From: Burkholderia pyrrocinia
GTDB lineage: Bacteria > Pseudomonadota > Gammaproteobacteria > Burkholderiales > Burkholderiaceae
Assembly: GCF_003330765.1 (NCBI RefSeq)
Contig: NZ_CP024902.1
Coordinates: forward strand, 3,534,001-3,598,000
DNA length: 64,000 nucleotides
Direction: 5' to 3'
The notes under the pieces are model-generated. The model saw only the letters and a list, made by a program, of their open reading frames with translations. It did no database searches and was not told where the DNA came from. The position numbers were made by a program, and so were the translations under genes. Below are positions 28,791 to 38,775 of the stretch, one piece after another (the first letter of the stretch is position 1; the number at the start of each line of letters is the position of its first letter).

Positions 28791-31205
28791 TTACGCTGCC
28801 TTTGTCTGCACACTTGCTTTTGTCTTAGCGGGGGCCGTCCCGCCCTGCACGCCAGATTCGGCGCCTGGCGCATCGCTCGCCATCTGCAGGAACAGGATCG
28901 ACACCTGCGCACCCTCGACGGTCTCGCCGTGCATGCGATTGCGCAGATCGATCCGCGCGCCGTGCTCGTCGACGATTTTCTTGACCGTGGCCAACCCGAG
29001 CCCCGTGCCCTTCGCCTTCGTCGTCACGTAAGGCTCGAACGCGCGGGTCAGGATGCGCGCCGGAAAACCGGGCCCGTTGTCGGACACGGTAAGACGTACC
29101 GCGACGCGCGTTTTGCCCTCGGCGTCGGGATCGCCATATTCTACTGTCTTGGTTTCGATCAACACACGCGGATGCGCAGACTCCGCGACCGAATCCTGCG
29201 CATTCTGCAGCAGGTTGTGAATCACCTGGCGCAGTTGCGTCGCGTCGCCGCGAATCACCGGCAACGACGGCGCGAGCTCGGCGACGATCGGGTTCTTGCC
29301 TTCGCCTACGCCATACAGCCCGAGCACCTCGCTCGCCAGTTCGTTCAACTGCAGGTTCGCGAGCACCGCCGGCGGCGTGCGCGCGTATTCGCGGAAATCG
29401 TCGACCATCCGCTTCATCGCGGCCACCTGGTTGACGATCATCGTCGCGCCGCGCTTGAGCACGTCCGCGTCGGGCGGCGCGAGCTTGTCGGACAGCTTCA
29501 TCTGCAGCCGCTCGGCCGACAGTTGAATCGGCGTCAGCGGATTCTTGATCTCGTGCGCGAGCCGGCGCGCGACCTCACCCCATGCCACCGAACGCTGCGC
29601 GGAAATCACGTCGGAAATATCGTCGAACACGACGACGTAACCGGACGTCTGCGGATCGTCGGCCTGCCCCTCGACCGTCGATACGAGGCGCGTGCCGCGC
29701 ACGAGCAGCGTCAGCGGATCGGATTCGCCGGGCACCTCGATCGCGAACTGTTGCTGCCAGTGGCCGCGATCGCCGCTGCCGGCGTCGGACGCCGCCTCGC
29801 GATCGGCGAAGGCCTTGCGCACCATCGCGCCGAAGCCCGCGGCCACGCCGATCCGGTCGAGCGTCGTGCCGATCAGCGAATTGAACGGCTGCCGGAAGAT
29901 CCGCTCGGCGCCGCGGTTGGCCGTCGTCAGCCGGAACTGGCGGTCGAGCACGAACACGCCGGCCGTCAGGTTCGCGAGGATGCTCTCGAGGTACGTCTTC
30001 GAATGCTCGAGCGCGACGCGGTTCTTCTCGACCGCGAGCCGCGCCTCGGACAACTGGCGCGTCATCGCGTTGAACGACTGCGTGAGGAAGCCGAGCTCGT
30101 CGCGCGTCTTGATCTCGCGCTTCGGCGTGTAGTCGCCTTCCGTGATCTCCTTCGTGCCCTGCGCGAGCAGGAACAGCGGCCGCGCGAGCTGCTGGCCGAG
30201 CGCGAGCGCGAGCATCATCGCGATGAAGGTCGCGAGGAACAGCGCGAGCGTCAGCGTGCCGATGTACATCTTGCGCAGCCCCGTGCGGCCGAGCGCCTTT
30301 TCCTGGTACTCGCGATACGCGCGCTGCACGGCATCGGCGTTGTGCGCGAGCGTCGGCGGCACCGGTTGCGTGAGCTGCAGGAACCGCTCCGCCGGCTGCA
30401 GCAGCGACGTCGACGCATCGGGAATCGGCCGCACGACGCGCAGCCGCAGCGCGCCCTTCGCGCCGTGTGAGCGCGGATCGCCGTCGACTTCGCCCTCGAT
30501 CGCCGCGTACGCGCCGTGTTCGCGCGCCTGGCTCAGCATCAGCGGCGTCGGCAGGTCGTCCGGAATCAGCGCCGCGAAATTGCCCGACGCCTGCGCGACG
30601 ATATGCAGGTCGGGCGCCGCGCCCGAGCCGCCGCGGCTCGGCTCGACGATCGTCGCGTCCTGCACGCCGAACTGGTCGCGCAGCCGCAGCAGCGTGAGCG
30701 TCGTGCCGTTCGTGTTCGCATCGACGCTCGCGAGCTGGTCGGACATCATCCGTGCCTTCGTCTGCAGATCGGACAGCGACGCATCGAGCATCCCGCGGCC
30801 AAGGTTCAGGCCGGCCGTCAGCGCCGTCTCGACGTTCACGTCGAACCACGACTCGATGCTGCGCGACACGAACTGGTACGACACGATGTAGATGATCCCG
30901 CCCGGCACCACGCCGACGAGCGCGAAGAACACCGCGAGCTTCGCGAGCAGCCGCGTGCCGAACTTGCCCTTCCTCAGGCGCACGACGATCATCCCGATCA
31001 GCCCGAGCACCACGAGCAGGAACACGAGCGCGACGACGATGTTCGTCGCGTACAGCCACGAGTAGTAGCGATCGAAGAATTCGGTGTTGGCACTCGCGGC
31101 CGCGAGCAGCACGAGCAGCAGCAGCGCGGTGAGCGCGACAGTCGAGACGATCACGCGAACGAGGAGGCTCTTCCCGCTGGCCGCGCGGCGCACTTTATTT
31201 AGCAC
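28791..31205 (-). CDS. ntrY: NtrY-like membrane sensor histidine kinase
   Basis: It has 804 residues. Three N-terminal membrane helices (within the first 115 residues) are followed by an extracytoplasmic region of roughly 200 residues, a further membrane segment, a HAMP domain (QQLARPLFLLAQGTKEI) and a PAS domain (LAEP-like LTAGVFVLDRQFRLTTANRGAERIF). Then come the HisKA phospho-acceptor in AHEIKNPLTPIQLSAERL and an HATPase domain with N (HNLLQNAQDS), G1 (DNGPGFP) and G2 (GTGLGLATV) boxes. It overlaps the upstream DUF4390 gene by 11 bases and is followed directly by the response regulator. Confidence 0.93.
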   Translation of the reverse strand: MLNKVRRAASGKSLLVRVIVSTVALTALLLLVLLAAASANTEFFDRYYSWLYATNIVVALVFLLVVLGLIGMIVVRLRKGKFGTRLLAKLAVFFALVGVVPGGIIYIVSYQFVSRSIESWFDVNVETALTAGLNLGRGMLDASLSDLQTKARMMSDQLASVDANTNGTTLTLLRLRDQFGVQDATIVEPSRGGSGAAPDLHIVAQASGNFAALIPDDLPTPLMLSQAREHGAYAAIEGEVDGDPRSHGAKGALRLRVVRPIPDASTSLLQPAERFLQLTQPVPPTLAHNADAVQRAYREYQEKALGRTGLRKMYIGTLTLALFLATFIAMMLALALGQQLARPLFLLAQGTKEITEGDYTPKREIKTRDELGFLTQSFNAMTRQLSEARLAVEKNRVALEHSKTYLESILANLTAGVFVLDRQFRLTTANRGAERIFRQPFNSLIGTTLDRIGVAAGFGAMVRKAFADREAASDAGSGDRGHWQQQFAIEVPGESDPLTLLVRGTRLVSTVEGQADDPQTSGYVVVFDDISDVISAQRSVAWGEVARRLAHEIKNPLTPIQLSAERLQMKLSDKLAPPDADVLKRGATMIVNQVAAMKRMVDDFREYARTPPAVLANLQLNELASEVLGLYGVGEGKNPIVAELAPSLPVIRGDATQLRQVIHNLLQNAQDSVAESAHPRVLIETKTVEYGDPDAEGKTRVAVRLTVSDNGPGFPARILTRAFEPYVTTKAKGTGLGLATVKKIVDEHGARIDLRNRMHGETVEGAQVSILFLQMASDAPGAESGVQGGTAPAKTKASVQTKAA

Positions 31206-31785
31206 GTTCGGTCACCGTGAAGTTGAAGCGCTTCCAGTCCGACCCGAGCGTCCAGTCGCGGTTGTTCACGGCGTCGACCTGGAACGGCTTCGGCATCAGT
31301 GCCGTATCGAGCTGCATCCGCACCGAGGCCACGTAGGTTTCGCCCGCGCGCACCTGGTTGCGGTCGATCACGTGCCACGACGTGATGTGCCTGACGACCG
31401 CAAGCGCGTCCTTCAGCGACGGGAAGCCAAGCTGCAGGCCGCCCGTCGACACGCGGTACTCGCGCGTGAGCGGCTGGAACGACAGGCGGATCGTCTGCGT
31501 CACCGACACCGGCTGCTCGTCGAACCAGTACCAGCGCGCACGGCTCAGCTCGAAGTCGGTCGTGAAGTAAAGCGGGATGCCCTTGTTGACGGCATCCTCG
31601 AGGTTCGGATTCAGCTCGAAATCGAAGCGGGCGTCGAGGCTCCAGCCGCTTCCGTCGGCCTGGAGCGACGCGCGCTGCACGGCGGCCGATTCGGCATGCG
31701 CCGGCCGGACGAAGGCCAGGCACAGCGCCAACGCGACCATCAGGACGGCCGCGAGCCGAAGTGGAAAAAGGTGTTTGATCGTCAC
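31195..31785 (-). CDS. DUF4390 secreted protein
   Basis: It has 196 residues with a signal peptide (hydrophobic 9-25, cleavage likely after AHA at about 31). The remainder matches the DUF4390 family, which regularly lies between rsmB and an NtrY-like kinase in betaproteobacteria. Its overlaps with both neighbours suggest a role tied to the kinase, perhaps in the periplasm as a signal modulator; this is inference. No catalytic motif is seen. Confidence 0.88.
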   Translation of the reverse strand: MTIKHLFPLRLAAVLMVALALCLAFVRPAHAESAAVQRASLQADGSGWSLDARFDFELNPNLEDAVNKGIPLYFTTDFELSRARWYWFDEQPVSVTQTIRLSFQPLTREYRVSTGGLQLGFPSLKDALAVVRHITSWHVIDRNQVRAGETYVASVRMQLDTALMPKPFQVDAVNNRDWTLGSDWKRFNFTVTERAK

Positions 31786-33173
31786 CGTTTCTGAAACCGC
31801 GCGTAGAAAAATCCGTCGTGATCGGTGTTTTGGTCGAGTGCGCCGGCGGCCGCCCCTCCCTGCACGCCGCCCGGCAGCAGTTGGCCGGGGGCGTCCAATC
31901 GTACCGCATCTTCACAGGCCGCTTCAAACCAGCGGGCCTGCAACTCGCCTTCTTCGGGGAAGATCGAACAGGTCACGTAAAGCAGTTCGCCGCCCGGCTT
32001 CACGAGCGGCCACAGCGCCGACAGGATGCGGCGCTGTTCCGCGACGAGCGCCGGGATGTCGGCCTCGCGGCGCAGCCAGCGAATGTCGGGGTGCCGCCGC
32101 ACGATGCCGGAGGCCGAGCACGGCACGTCGGCCAGGATACGGTCGAACGGGCGCCCGTCGTACCACGCGTCGGGCGCCCCCGCATCGCCGACACACACGT
32201 CCGCCTCGAGCGACAGGCGCACGAGGTTCTCGCCGATGCGCGCCGCGCGCGTCGCGTCGCTTTCGAGCGCGACGACTTCCGCATGGGCCAGTTCGAGAAT
32301 ATGGCTGGTCTTGCCGCCGGGCGCCGCGCATGCGTCGAGCACGCGCATGCCGTCGCGTGCGCCGAGCCATTCGGCCGCGAGCTGCGCGCCGGCGTCCTGC
32401 ACCGACACCACGCCATCGGCGAATCCCGGAATGCGCTCGACCGGCAGCGCCGACGCGAGCCGCACCGCATGCCGGCCGATCGCGGTCGCTTCGATCCCGC
32501 TCGCGCGCAGCGTGTCGAGATACGCGTCGACGCTCGCGCGGCGCGCATTCACGCGCAGCGTCAGCGGCCCCTGGCGCTCGCCGGCCGCGAGGATCGCCTG
32601 CCATGCGTCGGGCCATGCGCGCTTCACCGCATCGACCCACCATGCGCGGTAATTCCAGCGCGCGACGGCGTCGCCTTGCATCGCCGCGACGAGCGCGTCG
32701 CGCTCGCGCAGGAAACGGCGCAGCACCGCGTTGACCATCCCCTTCGCGAACGCGTATTCGCGGCGCGCGCCGATCACGGTAACAGCCTGGTCAACCACCG
32801 TGAACGCCGGATACGCGACGGCGTCCGCCGGGTCGAGCAACAGCGCGAGCGCGCCGGCGAGCACCGCGTGCACGTGCGCGGACGGCGCCTTGCTGACGAG
32901 CCAACCGATCAGCCAGTCCGCGCTGCCGAGGCGACGCATCGTCCGGTAGGCGACGTCCTGCGTCGCGCCGCGCGCGAGCGCCTGCGCACCGGGAGCCATC
33001 TGCGCGAATACCGTCGAGAGTGCCGCCGGCAACGCGGTGCCGCGCCGCACCGCATCGACCGCCTGCGCGGCCGCGTCGAGTGCGAAGCCGAGCGACTCGG
33101 GCGCAAGATGCAGCGCGGACAGGCGCGCCGGGCGGCCGGAAGAAGACGGAGCGGAAGAACGGGTTCGTGTCAT
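31782..33173 (-). CDS. rsmB: 16S rRNA m5C967 methyltransferase RsmB
   Basis: It has 463 residues. An N-terminal NusB-like RNA-binding domain (about 15-175) precedes an RsmB/NOP2-type methyltransferase domain with the SAM motif LDACAAPGGKTSHILE. The two catalytic cysteines of m5C enzymes are in PCS (about 352) and TCS (about 402). It modifies C967 of 16S rRNA. It overlaps the DUF4390 gene by four bases. A 13-bp tandem repeat lies just upstream of the start. Confidence 0.94.
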   Translation of the reverse strand: MTRTRSSAPSSSGRPARLSALHLAPESLGFALDAAAQAVDAVRRGTALPAALSTVFAQMAPGAQALARGATQDVAYRTMRRLGSADWLIGWLVSKAPSAHVHAVLAGALALLLDPADAVAYPAFTVVDQAVTVIGARREYAFAKGMVNAVLRRFLRERDALVAAMQGDAVARWNYRAWWVDAVKRAWPDAWQAILAAGERQGPLTLRVNARRASVDAYLDTLRASGIEATAIGRHAVRLASALPVERIPGFADGVVSVQDAGAQLAAEWLGARDGMRVLDACAAPGGKTSHILELAHAEVVALESDATRAARIGENLVRLSLEADVCVGDAGAPDAWYDGRPFDRILADVPCSASGIVRRHPDIRWLRREADIPALVAEQRRILSALWPLVKPGGELLYVTCSIFPEEGELQARWFEAACEDAVRLDAPGQLLPGGVQGGAAAGALDQNTDHDGFFYARFQKR

Positions 33174-33187
33174 CGGAGCGGAATCGG

Positions 33188-33243
33188 CAACAAGCGCGGC
33201 AAACAAGCGCGGCAAACAGGCGCAGCAAACAAATGCGGCAAAC
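33188..33243. repeat. 13-bp tandem repeat upstream of rsmB
   Basis: About four consecutive copies of CAAACAAGCGCGG (first copy one base short, third and fourth with one to three changes) begin 15 bases before the rsmB start codon. They fall in the expected leader or ribosome-binding region of rsmB. Confidence 0.8.
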
Positions 33244-33345
33244 GTCGGGATCGCAACGACCGCGTGGCCCTGCGACTCCAAACCGAGCATTGTAGCGTGC
33301 GACCATGCGGCCCCTTTGGCCCCTTTACGGCGCGCACAAATGAAA

Positions 33346-33373
33346 CACCCCGCAGCGCGAAGCGTGCGGGGTG
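33346..33373 (-). terminator. Hairpin downstream of htpX
   Basis: An 8-bp stem (CACCCCGC with GCGGGGTG) lies 50 bases past the htpX stop, followed on the minus strand by TTTCATTT. It is a moderate intrinsic terminator. Confidence 0.5.
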
Positions 33374-33422
33374 GCGTGGCAGCCCCTCGCGCGGCAACAG
33401 CCGCGCGGCGGCGCGCCGAGGC

Positions 33423-34280
33423 TTAATCGAAGCGGCCGGTACGCGCCATCTCCATCAGGCGCGCAATGCGCTCCTCGGTGGCCGGGTGCGTCGAGAACAG
33501 GTTCTGCAGGCCACCGCCGTGCAGCGGGTTCATGATCATCATCTGCGCAGTGGCCGGATGCGCCTCGGCTGCCTGGAACGGGATACCGGCCGCATAGCGA
33601 TGGATCTTGTCGAGCGCGGTCGCAAGCGACTGCGGATCGCCGGAAATCTGCGCGCCGCCGCGGTCGGCCTCGAACTCGCGTGCCCGCGAAATCGCCATCT
33701 GGATCAACGCGCCGGCAATCGGCGCGAGCAGCGCGACCGCAATACCCGCGATCGGGTTGGCCGGCCGGCCGTTCTCGTCGCGCCCGCCGAAGAACATCGC
33801 GAAGTTCGCGAGTGCCGAGATCGCGCCCGCCATCGTCGCGGTGATCGTCGAGATCAGGATGTCGCGGTGCTTCACGTGCGCGAGCTCGTGCGCCATCACG
33901 CCGCGCATCTCGCGCTCCGACAGCACGCGCAGGATGCCCGTCGTCGCGGCGACCGCCGCGTGCTCGGGGTTGCGGCCCGTCGCGAACGCGTTCGGCGCAT
34001 CCTCGTTGATCAGGTAGACGCGCGGCATCGGCAGGTTCGCGCGCGTGGCGAGCTCGCGCACCATCCGGTAGAACTGCGGCGCCGTGTTCTCGTCGACTTC
34101 CTGCGCGTTGTACATGCGCAGCACCATCTTGTCGGAGAACCAGTACGAGAAGAAATTCATGCCGAGCGCGAACAGCAGCGCGATCGTCATGCCGCGCGAA
34201 CCGCCGATCATGCCGCCGATCACGATGAACAGGGCCGTGATCCCGGCCATCAACATCGCCGTTTTGACCCAATTGAACAT
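33423..34280 (-). CDS. htpX: Membrane zinc protease HtpX
   Basis: It has 285 residues and is an M48B inner-membrane protease of the envelope stress response. There are two N-terminal membrane helices (about 8-48), then the intact HELAH motif (His131, Glu132, His135), the third ligand Glu202 in REFEADR, and two further hydrophobic segments between them. It contrasts with the M48-like protein at 5989, which has lost this Glu. I chose the ATG at 34280 (MFNWVKTAM), preceded by AAGGAG. Confidence 0.95.
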   Translation of the reverse strand: MFNWVKTAMLMAGITALFIVIGGMIGGSRGMTIALLFALGMNFFSYWFSDKMVLRMYNAQEVDENTAPQFYRMVRELATRANLPMPRVYLINEDAPNAFATGRNPEHAAVAATTGILRVLSEREMRGVMAHELAHVKHRDILISTITATMAGAISALANFAMFFGGRDENGRPANPIAGIAVALLAPIAGALIQMAISRAREFEADRGGAQISGDPQSLATALDKIHRYAAGIPFQAAEAHPATAQMMIMNPLHGGGLQNLFSTHPATEERIARLMEMARTGRFD

Positions 34281-34380
34281 ACCCACTCCTTATCCGTCAG
34301 GGGACCCGCCGTGCATCACAGGGCACGGCGGAAAATTGTAAGCGATTTGTTAGATAAGGTCTTGCCGGAAAAATTCAATC

Positions 34381-35022
34381 TCAGCGTTGCAATGTTGCAA
34401 GACGAAGGCCGAGGCCGACGAAAGCGCTGCCGACCGTGCGGTCGAGCCACTTCTTGACGCCCGGCTTGCCGGAAAAGCGCTGCGTGACGCTGCCCGCGAC
34501 CCATGCGACCAGGCTGGTCCAGACCGTGCTCATCCCGACGAACACAGCGCCGAGGGTCAGGAACGCCAATGCCTTGTGCGGGCTGTCGGCCGACACGAAC
34601 TGCGGGAAGAACGACACGAAGAACAGCACGACCTTCGGGTTCAGCACGTTCGTCCAGAAGCCCTGCATGAACAGCTGGCGCAGCGGCTTCGCAGCCGAGG
34701 CCTGCGCGGCCTCGGTGCCCGACGGCGTGGCGGCCTGCTTCGCGACGATCATGCGCACGCCCAAGTAGATCAGGTAGGCGGCGCCGACCAGCTTGATCAC
34801 CGTGAACGCGGCAGCCGATGCCGCGAGCAGCGCGGTCAGGCCGAATGCGCACGCGAGCGCGTGAACGCAGCAGCCGGCCGAAATGCCGAGCGCCGACATC
34901 AGCCCCGCGCCGCGCCCCTGCGCGACACTGCGGCCGATGATATAGGCCGTGTCGGGGCCGGGCGTGACGTTCAGCAGGAAAACCGCGAGCACGAAGAAGC
35001 CGAAATGGGTGATGCCGAACAT
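34381..35022 (-). CDS. LysE-family amino-acid exporter
   Basis: It has 213 residues with six hydrophobic segments. The N-terminal FLLNVTPGPDTAYIIGRSVAQGRGAGLMSALGIS segment carries the LysE/RhtB signature. Members export amino acids or homoserine lactones; the substrate is not predictable here. It lies between fmt and htpX on the same strand. Confidence 0.9.
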   Translation of the reverse strand: MFGITHFGFFVLAVFLLNVTPGPDTAYIIGRSVAQGRGAGLMSALGISAGCCVHALACAFGLTALLAASAAAFTVIKLVGAAYLIYLGVRMIVAKQAATPSGTEAAQASAAKPLRQLFMQGFWTNVLNPKVVLFFVSFFPQFVSADSPHKALAFLTLGAVFVGMSTVWTSLVAWVAGSVTQRFSGKPGVKKWLDRTVGSAFVGLGLRLATLQR

Positions 35023-35132
35023 GAAAACCTCGAAACCGGAGAGCGCAGGGAAATTCTACGCGCGCCTGCCGTGCCGCGCGACTCGGCCGTCCGGCCAATT
35101 GCGCACGGCCGGCAGGTCGTGTCGAATGGCGG

Positions 35133-36116
35133 TCAGGCAGCGTCAGGCAGCGCGAAACGCTGGCCCGCGGCGAGCGGCGAGCCGGCCAGAAATTCGCGCG
35201 CGGGCAACCGCTTGCCGCCCGGCTTCTGCAACTGGGTGACGCGCAGCGCGCCACTGCCGCACGCGACGACCACGCCTTCCGGTGCGGCTTCGACGATCGT
35301 GCCGGGCGCCGCGTCGCCGCGCGCCGCCACGGGCTCGGCCGCCCACAGCTTGATCGCCGCGCCGTCGAGCGTCGCGACGCCGCCCGGGAACGGATCGAAC
35401 GCACGCACCTGGCGCGCGAGCACATCGGCGGGCTTGCGCCAGTCGAGCGCCGCTTCATGCTTGCCGATCTTTTCCGCATAGGTCACGCCGTCGGCCGGCT
35501 GCGGCGTCGCCGGCAGCGTGCCGTCGCGCTCGAGCCGCACGAGCGCGTCTACGATCAGCCGCGCGCCTTCGGCAGCGAGCCGATCGTGCAGTGTCGCGGT
35601 CGTATCGTCGGGCGCGATCGCGATGCGCGCCTCCTCGATCATCGCACCGGTGTCGAGGCCGACGTCCATCTGCATCAGCGTGACGCCCGTCTCGGCATCG
35701 CCAGCCTCGATCGCGCGATGGATCGGCGCGGCGCCGCGCCAGCGCGGCAACAGCGACGCATGGATGTTGATGCAGCCGTCACGCGGAATGTCGAGTACCT
35801 CCTGCGGCAGCAGCAGGCCGTACGCGGCAACCACCATCACGTCGTGCGGGGTCGCACGCAGCAGCTCGATCGCGTCGGCCGCCTCCGCAGGGTACTTGCC
35901 CGCGCGGCGCAGCGACGGCGGCTGCGCGACGGGCATCCCGTGCTCGACGGCGTAGCGCTTCACGGCGCTCGCCTGCAGTTTCATCCCGCGCCCGGCAGGG
36001 CGATCGGGCTGGGTGAGCACGAGCGGCACCGGAAAACCGGCCTCGTGGATCGCGGCGAGGGCAGCCGCGGCAAATTCCGGCGTACCGGCAAAAATCACGC
36101 GCAACGTATGGGTCAT
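35133..36116 (-). CDS. fmt: Methionyl-tRNA formyltransferase
   Basis: It has 327 residues. It formylates initiator Met-tRNA using 10-formyl-THF. Motifs: the [12 protein letters not shown] start, the catalytic region [22 protein letters not shown] and the [12 protein letters not shown] segment. The C-terminal domain ends QRFALPDAA. It follows def by 34 bases, the classical def-fmt order. Confidence 0.96.
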   Translation of the reverse strand: MTHTLRVIFAGTPEFAAAALAAIHEAGFPVPLVLTQPDRPAGRGMKLQASAVKRYAVEHGMPVAQPPSLRRAGKYPAEAADAIELLRATPHDVMVVAAYGLLLPQEVLDIPRDGCINIHASLLPRWRGAAPIHRAIEAGDAETGVTLMQMDVGLDTGAMIEEARIAIAPDDTTATLHDRLAAEGARLIVDALVRLERDGTLPATPQPADGVTYAEKIGKHEAALDWRKPADVLARQVRAFDPFPGGVATLDGAAIKLWAAEPVAARGDAAPGTIVEAAPEGVVVACGSGALRVTQLQKPGGKRLPAREFLAGSPLAAGQRFALPDAA

Positions 36117-36150
36117 GACAGCGTTCGGGGTCGGGCAGGGCGAACGCGCA

Positions 36151-36654
36151 TCACATCGCGCGTTCGAGTTTCTTCATCTTCGACTTGATGCGCGTCTGCT
36201 TGAGCGGCGACAGGTATTCGACGAACACGCGCCCCATCAGGTGATCCATCTCGTGCTGGACGCACACGGCGAGCAGGCCCTCGCAGTCGAGCTCGATGGT
36301 CTCGCCCTGCTCGTTGAGCGCGCGCACGCGCACGTGGTCGGGACGCTCGACTTCGTCGTAGATGCCGGGCACCGACAGGCAACCCTCTTCGTAGATCTGC
36401 TTCACGTCGCTCGACCACACGATCTCGGGGTTGATGAACGCGCGCAGCTCGTTCTTCTCCTCGGAGACGTCGATCACGATCACGCGCTCGTGCACATCGA
36501 CCTGCGTGGCCGCCAGGCCGATGCCGGGCGCCGCGTACATGGTCTCGGCCATGTCGGCGACGAGCTTGCGGATCCGGTCGTCGACCTTGTCGACGGGCTT
36601 GGCGACCTTGTGCAGCCGCTTGTCGGGGTAATGAAGAATGTTGAGCAAAGCCAT
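36151..36654 (-). CDS. def: Peptide deformylase
   Basis: It has 167 residues and is a metalloenzyme removing the N-formyl group from nascent proteins. All three motifs are intact: [16 protein letters not shown] (metal Cys) and HEMDHLMG (two metal His and catalytic Glu). I chose the ATG at 36654 ([11 protein letters not shown]). It heads the def-fmt run and is divergent from dprA. Confidence 0.97.
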   Translation of the reverse strand: MALLNILHYPDKRLHKVAKPVDKVDDRIRKLVADMAETMYAAPGIGLAATQVDVHERVIVIDVSEEKNELRAFINPEIVWSSDVKQIYEEGCLSVPGIYDEVERPDHVRVRALNEQGETIELDCEGLLAVCVQHEMDHLMGRVFVEYLSPLKQTRIKSKMKKLERAM

Positions 36655-36884
36655 GGTGTTCGGTATTCGGTAGAGCGACGTGCCGCATCGGCCATCCGGC
36701 CGGCTGGCGCCGCCGCCGCGATGCAATGAAGATAAGGCGGATACGCGGCGTATCAATGCCGCGGATCGCGCCTCCTGCAATTGGCCGGGCGCCTGCGCGC
36801 GCGGCCCTGTCGAGTATTTCGGATGATGAAAATTTTATCATGGCGCCACGCGGTCCGCTGGCCGCCGCATTCGAGGGGAGCCTC

Positions 36885-38165
36885 ATGTCGCCGCAAGCGC
36901 TGACCACCTCCGCGCTGCGCGCATGGCTGCAGCTCGCGCATGCGCCCGGCCTCGCGCCCGCCGTGCTGCAGGTGCTGCTCGATGCATTCGGCTCGCCGGC
37001 GGCGCTGCTGCGCGCGTCCGACCAGGCCATCGCCGCCGTGAGCAGCCCCGCCGCCGCACAGGCCATGCGCGCGAGCGAGCGCGACGATCTCGACGCGCGC
37101 ACCGACGCCGCGCTCGCGTGGCTCGATGCGCCGGGCAACGCGCTCGTCACGCTCAACGATCCGGCCTACCCGCCGCGGCTGCGCGACCTGCACGATCCGC
37201 CGCCGCTGCTATATGTAAAGGGCCGGCTCGACCTGCTGCACACGCGTGCGCTCGCCGTGGTCGGCAGCCGCCACGCGACACCGCAGGGGCTCGCCGACGC
37301 GACGCGCTTCGCGCGCGAGTTGTCCGACGCAGGGCTCTCGATCGTCTCGGGCCTCGCGCTCGGGATCGACGGCGCCGCGCATCGTGGCGGGCTCGACGGC
37401 CGCTCGGGCACGGTCGCGGTGATCGCAACGGGCGCCGATCTCGTCTATCCGGCGCGGCACCGCGCGCTCGCCCACGAGATCGCCGCGCACGGCGCGATCG
37501 TGTCGGAATGGCCGCTCGGCACGCCGGCCCGCGCCGCGCATTTCCCGCAACGCAACCGGCTGATCGCCGCGCTCGCGATCGGCGCGCTCGTCGTCGAGGC
37601 GGCCCCGCGCTCCGGCTCGCTGATTACCGCACGGCTCGCGAACGAACTGGGGCGCGATGTGTTCGCGATGCCGGGCTCGATCCACGCGCCGCTCGCGCAG
37701 GGCTGCCACGCGCTGATCCGCGACGGCGCGAAGCTCACGGCAGCGCCGCTCGATGTGCTCGAGGAATACGGGCTGGGCGAACCGGCGGCTCGCGCGGCGA
37801 GTGGCGCGTCGTGCTCCGGAAATGCGGGCGCGAACGGCGGCGACCTCCGCGAAACCGCAGCCGCCGGCATCATGCAGGCTGACTCCGTCGCGCCGGCCGC
37901 CGCGCCACCCCGAATCGAAGCACCGCCACTGCCGCCACCATCCGGCAACCCATCCGAACAGGCCGTGCTTGCCGCATTGGGATACGGCCCCGTCACGTAC
38001 GAATGGCTCGCCGAACACAGCGGCTTGCCTGACGACGTGCTGCACCGCGCGCTGCTCGCGCTGGAACTGGCCGGCCGCGTCGCAAGCCTCCCCGGCGGAC
38101 GCTTCGCGCAGCTTGACGCGGCGCCCACTCCGCCTGCGCGCGGCGTGCTACATTTCCCCGCATAG
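36885..38165 (+). CDS. dprA: DNA-processing protein DprA (Smf)
   Basis: It has 426 residues. It binds single-stranded DNA and loads RecA during natural transformation. A sterile-alpha-like N-terminus is followed by the Rossmann core with VVGSRHATPQGL, SGLALGIDGAAHRG and FPQRNRLIAALA motifs. A C-terminal winged-helix domain (about 340-415) follows an Ala-rich linker. I chose ATG 36885 because GAGGGGAG lies just upstream; in-frame ATGs exist earlier. It is divergent from def. Confidence 0.93.
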   Translation: MSPQALTTSALRAWLQLAHAPGLAPAVLQVLLDAFGSPAALLRASDQAIAAVSSPAAAQAMRASERDDLDARTDAALAWLDAPGNALVTLNDPAYPPRLRDLHDPPPLLYVKGRLDLLHTRALAVVGSRHATPQGLADATRFARELSDAGLSIVSGLALGIDGAAHRGGLDGRSGTVAVIATGADLVYPARHRALAHEIAAHGAIVSEWPLGTPARAAHFPQRNRLIAALAIGALVVEAAPRSGSLITARLANELGRDVFAMPGSIHAPLAQGCHALIRDGAKLTAAPLDVLEEYGLGEPAARAASGASCSGNAGANGGDLRETAAAGIMQADSVAPAAAPPRIEAPPLPPPSGNPSEQAVLAALGYGPVTYEWLAEHSGLPDDVLHRALLALELAGRVASLPGGRFAQLDAAPTPPARGVLHFPA

Positions 38166-38201
38166 GGGCGGCCGCGCCGCCAACGATACCCAAGGAAATC
38201 C

Positions 38202-38582
38202 ATGCCCGCGCTGAATCTCGACACCGATGCGGATCGGATCGCCGAGCGCCTCGCCGATCCCGGCACGTTGCTCGTCGCCTGCCTGTGCGCCGAGTGGTGC
38301 GGCACGTGCCGCGACTACCGGATGGCCTTCGACCAGCTCGCCGACGCGCATCCGGACGCCTGCTTCGCCTGGATCGACATCGAAACGCATGCCGACCAGC
38401 TTGACGATCTCGACGTCGAGAACTTCCCGACGATCCTGATCGAGGATACCAACACCGCACGCTTCTTCGGCACGGTGCTGCCGCACGCGGCGATCGTCGA
38501 GCGGATGCTGTCCGACCTGAGCGCGGTACCCGGTGCGCCGCACGCACCGAAATTGCGCAACGTGCTGAACGTCGAAGCCTGA
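38202..38582 (+). CDS. Thioredoxin-like protein
   Basis: It has 126 residues with a thioredoxin fold and a CGTC redox pair at Cys33/Cys36 (AEWCGTCRDYR), and the cis-proline in NFPTILI. There is no signal peptide, so it is cytoplasmic. It lies 36 bases after dprA and may be co-transcribed. Substrate is unknown. Confidence 0.9.
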   Translation: MPALNLDTDADRIAERLADPGTLLVACLCAEWCGTCRDYRMAFDQLADAHPDACFAWIDIETHADQLDDLDVENFPTILIEDTNTARFFGTVLPHAAIVERMLSDLSAVPGAPHAPKLRNVLNVEA

Positions 38583-38775
38583 ATTCGCGAGCCGGCCCGG
38601 CGGTTTTTCGTGCGTTTGCGCGCCCCGCCGCGGCGGGCGCTTGCCGCCGTTGCAACCCCCCTCTATGATGGGCCGCTTTTTACGCGCTGAGCCGCCGTTG
38701 CTGCGGCGTGTGCTATAAAGCGGTCGTAAAAGGGACCCACAACCGGCGAACCCTGTCCACCAACACACACCTGTC

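Noticed and set aside
33188..33243. CRISPR-like repeats
   Set aside because: Units are 13 bases and directly contiguous with no spacers.
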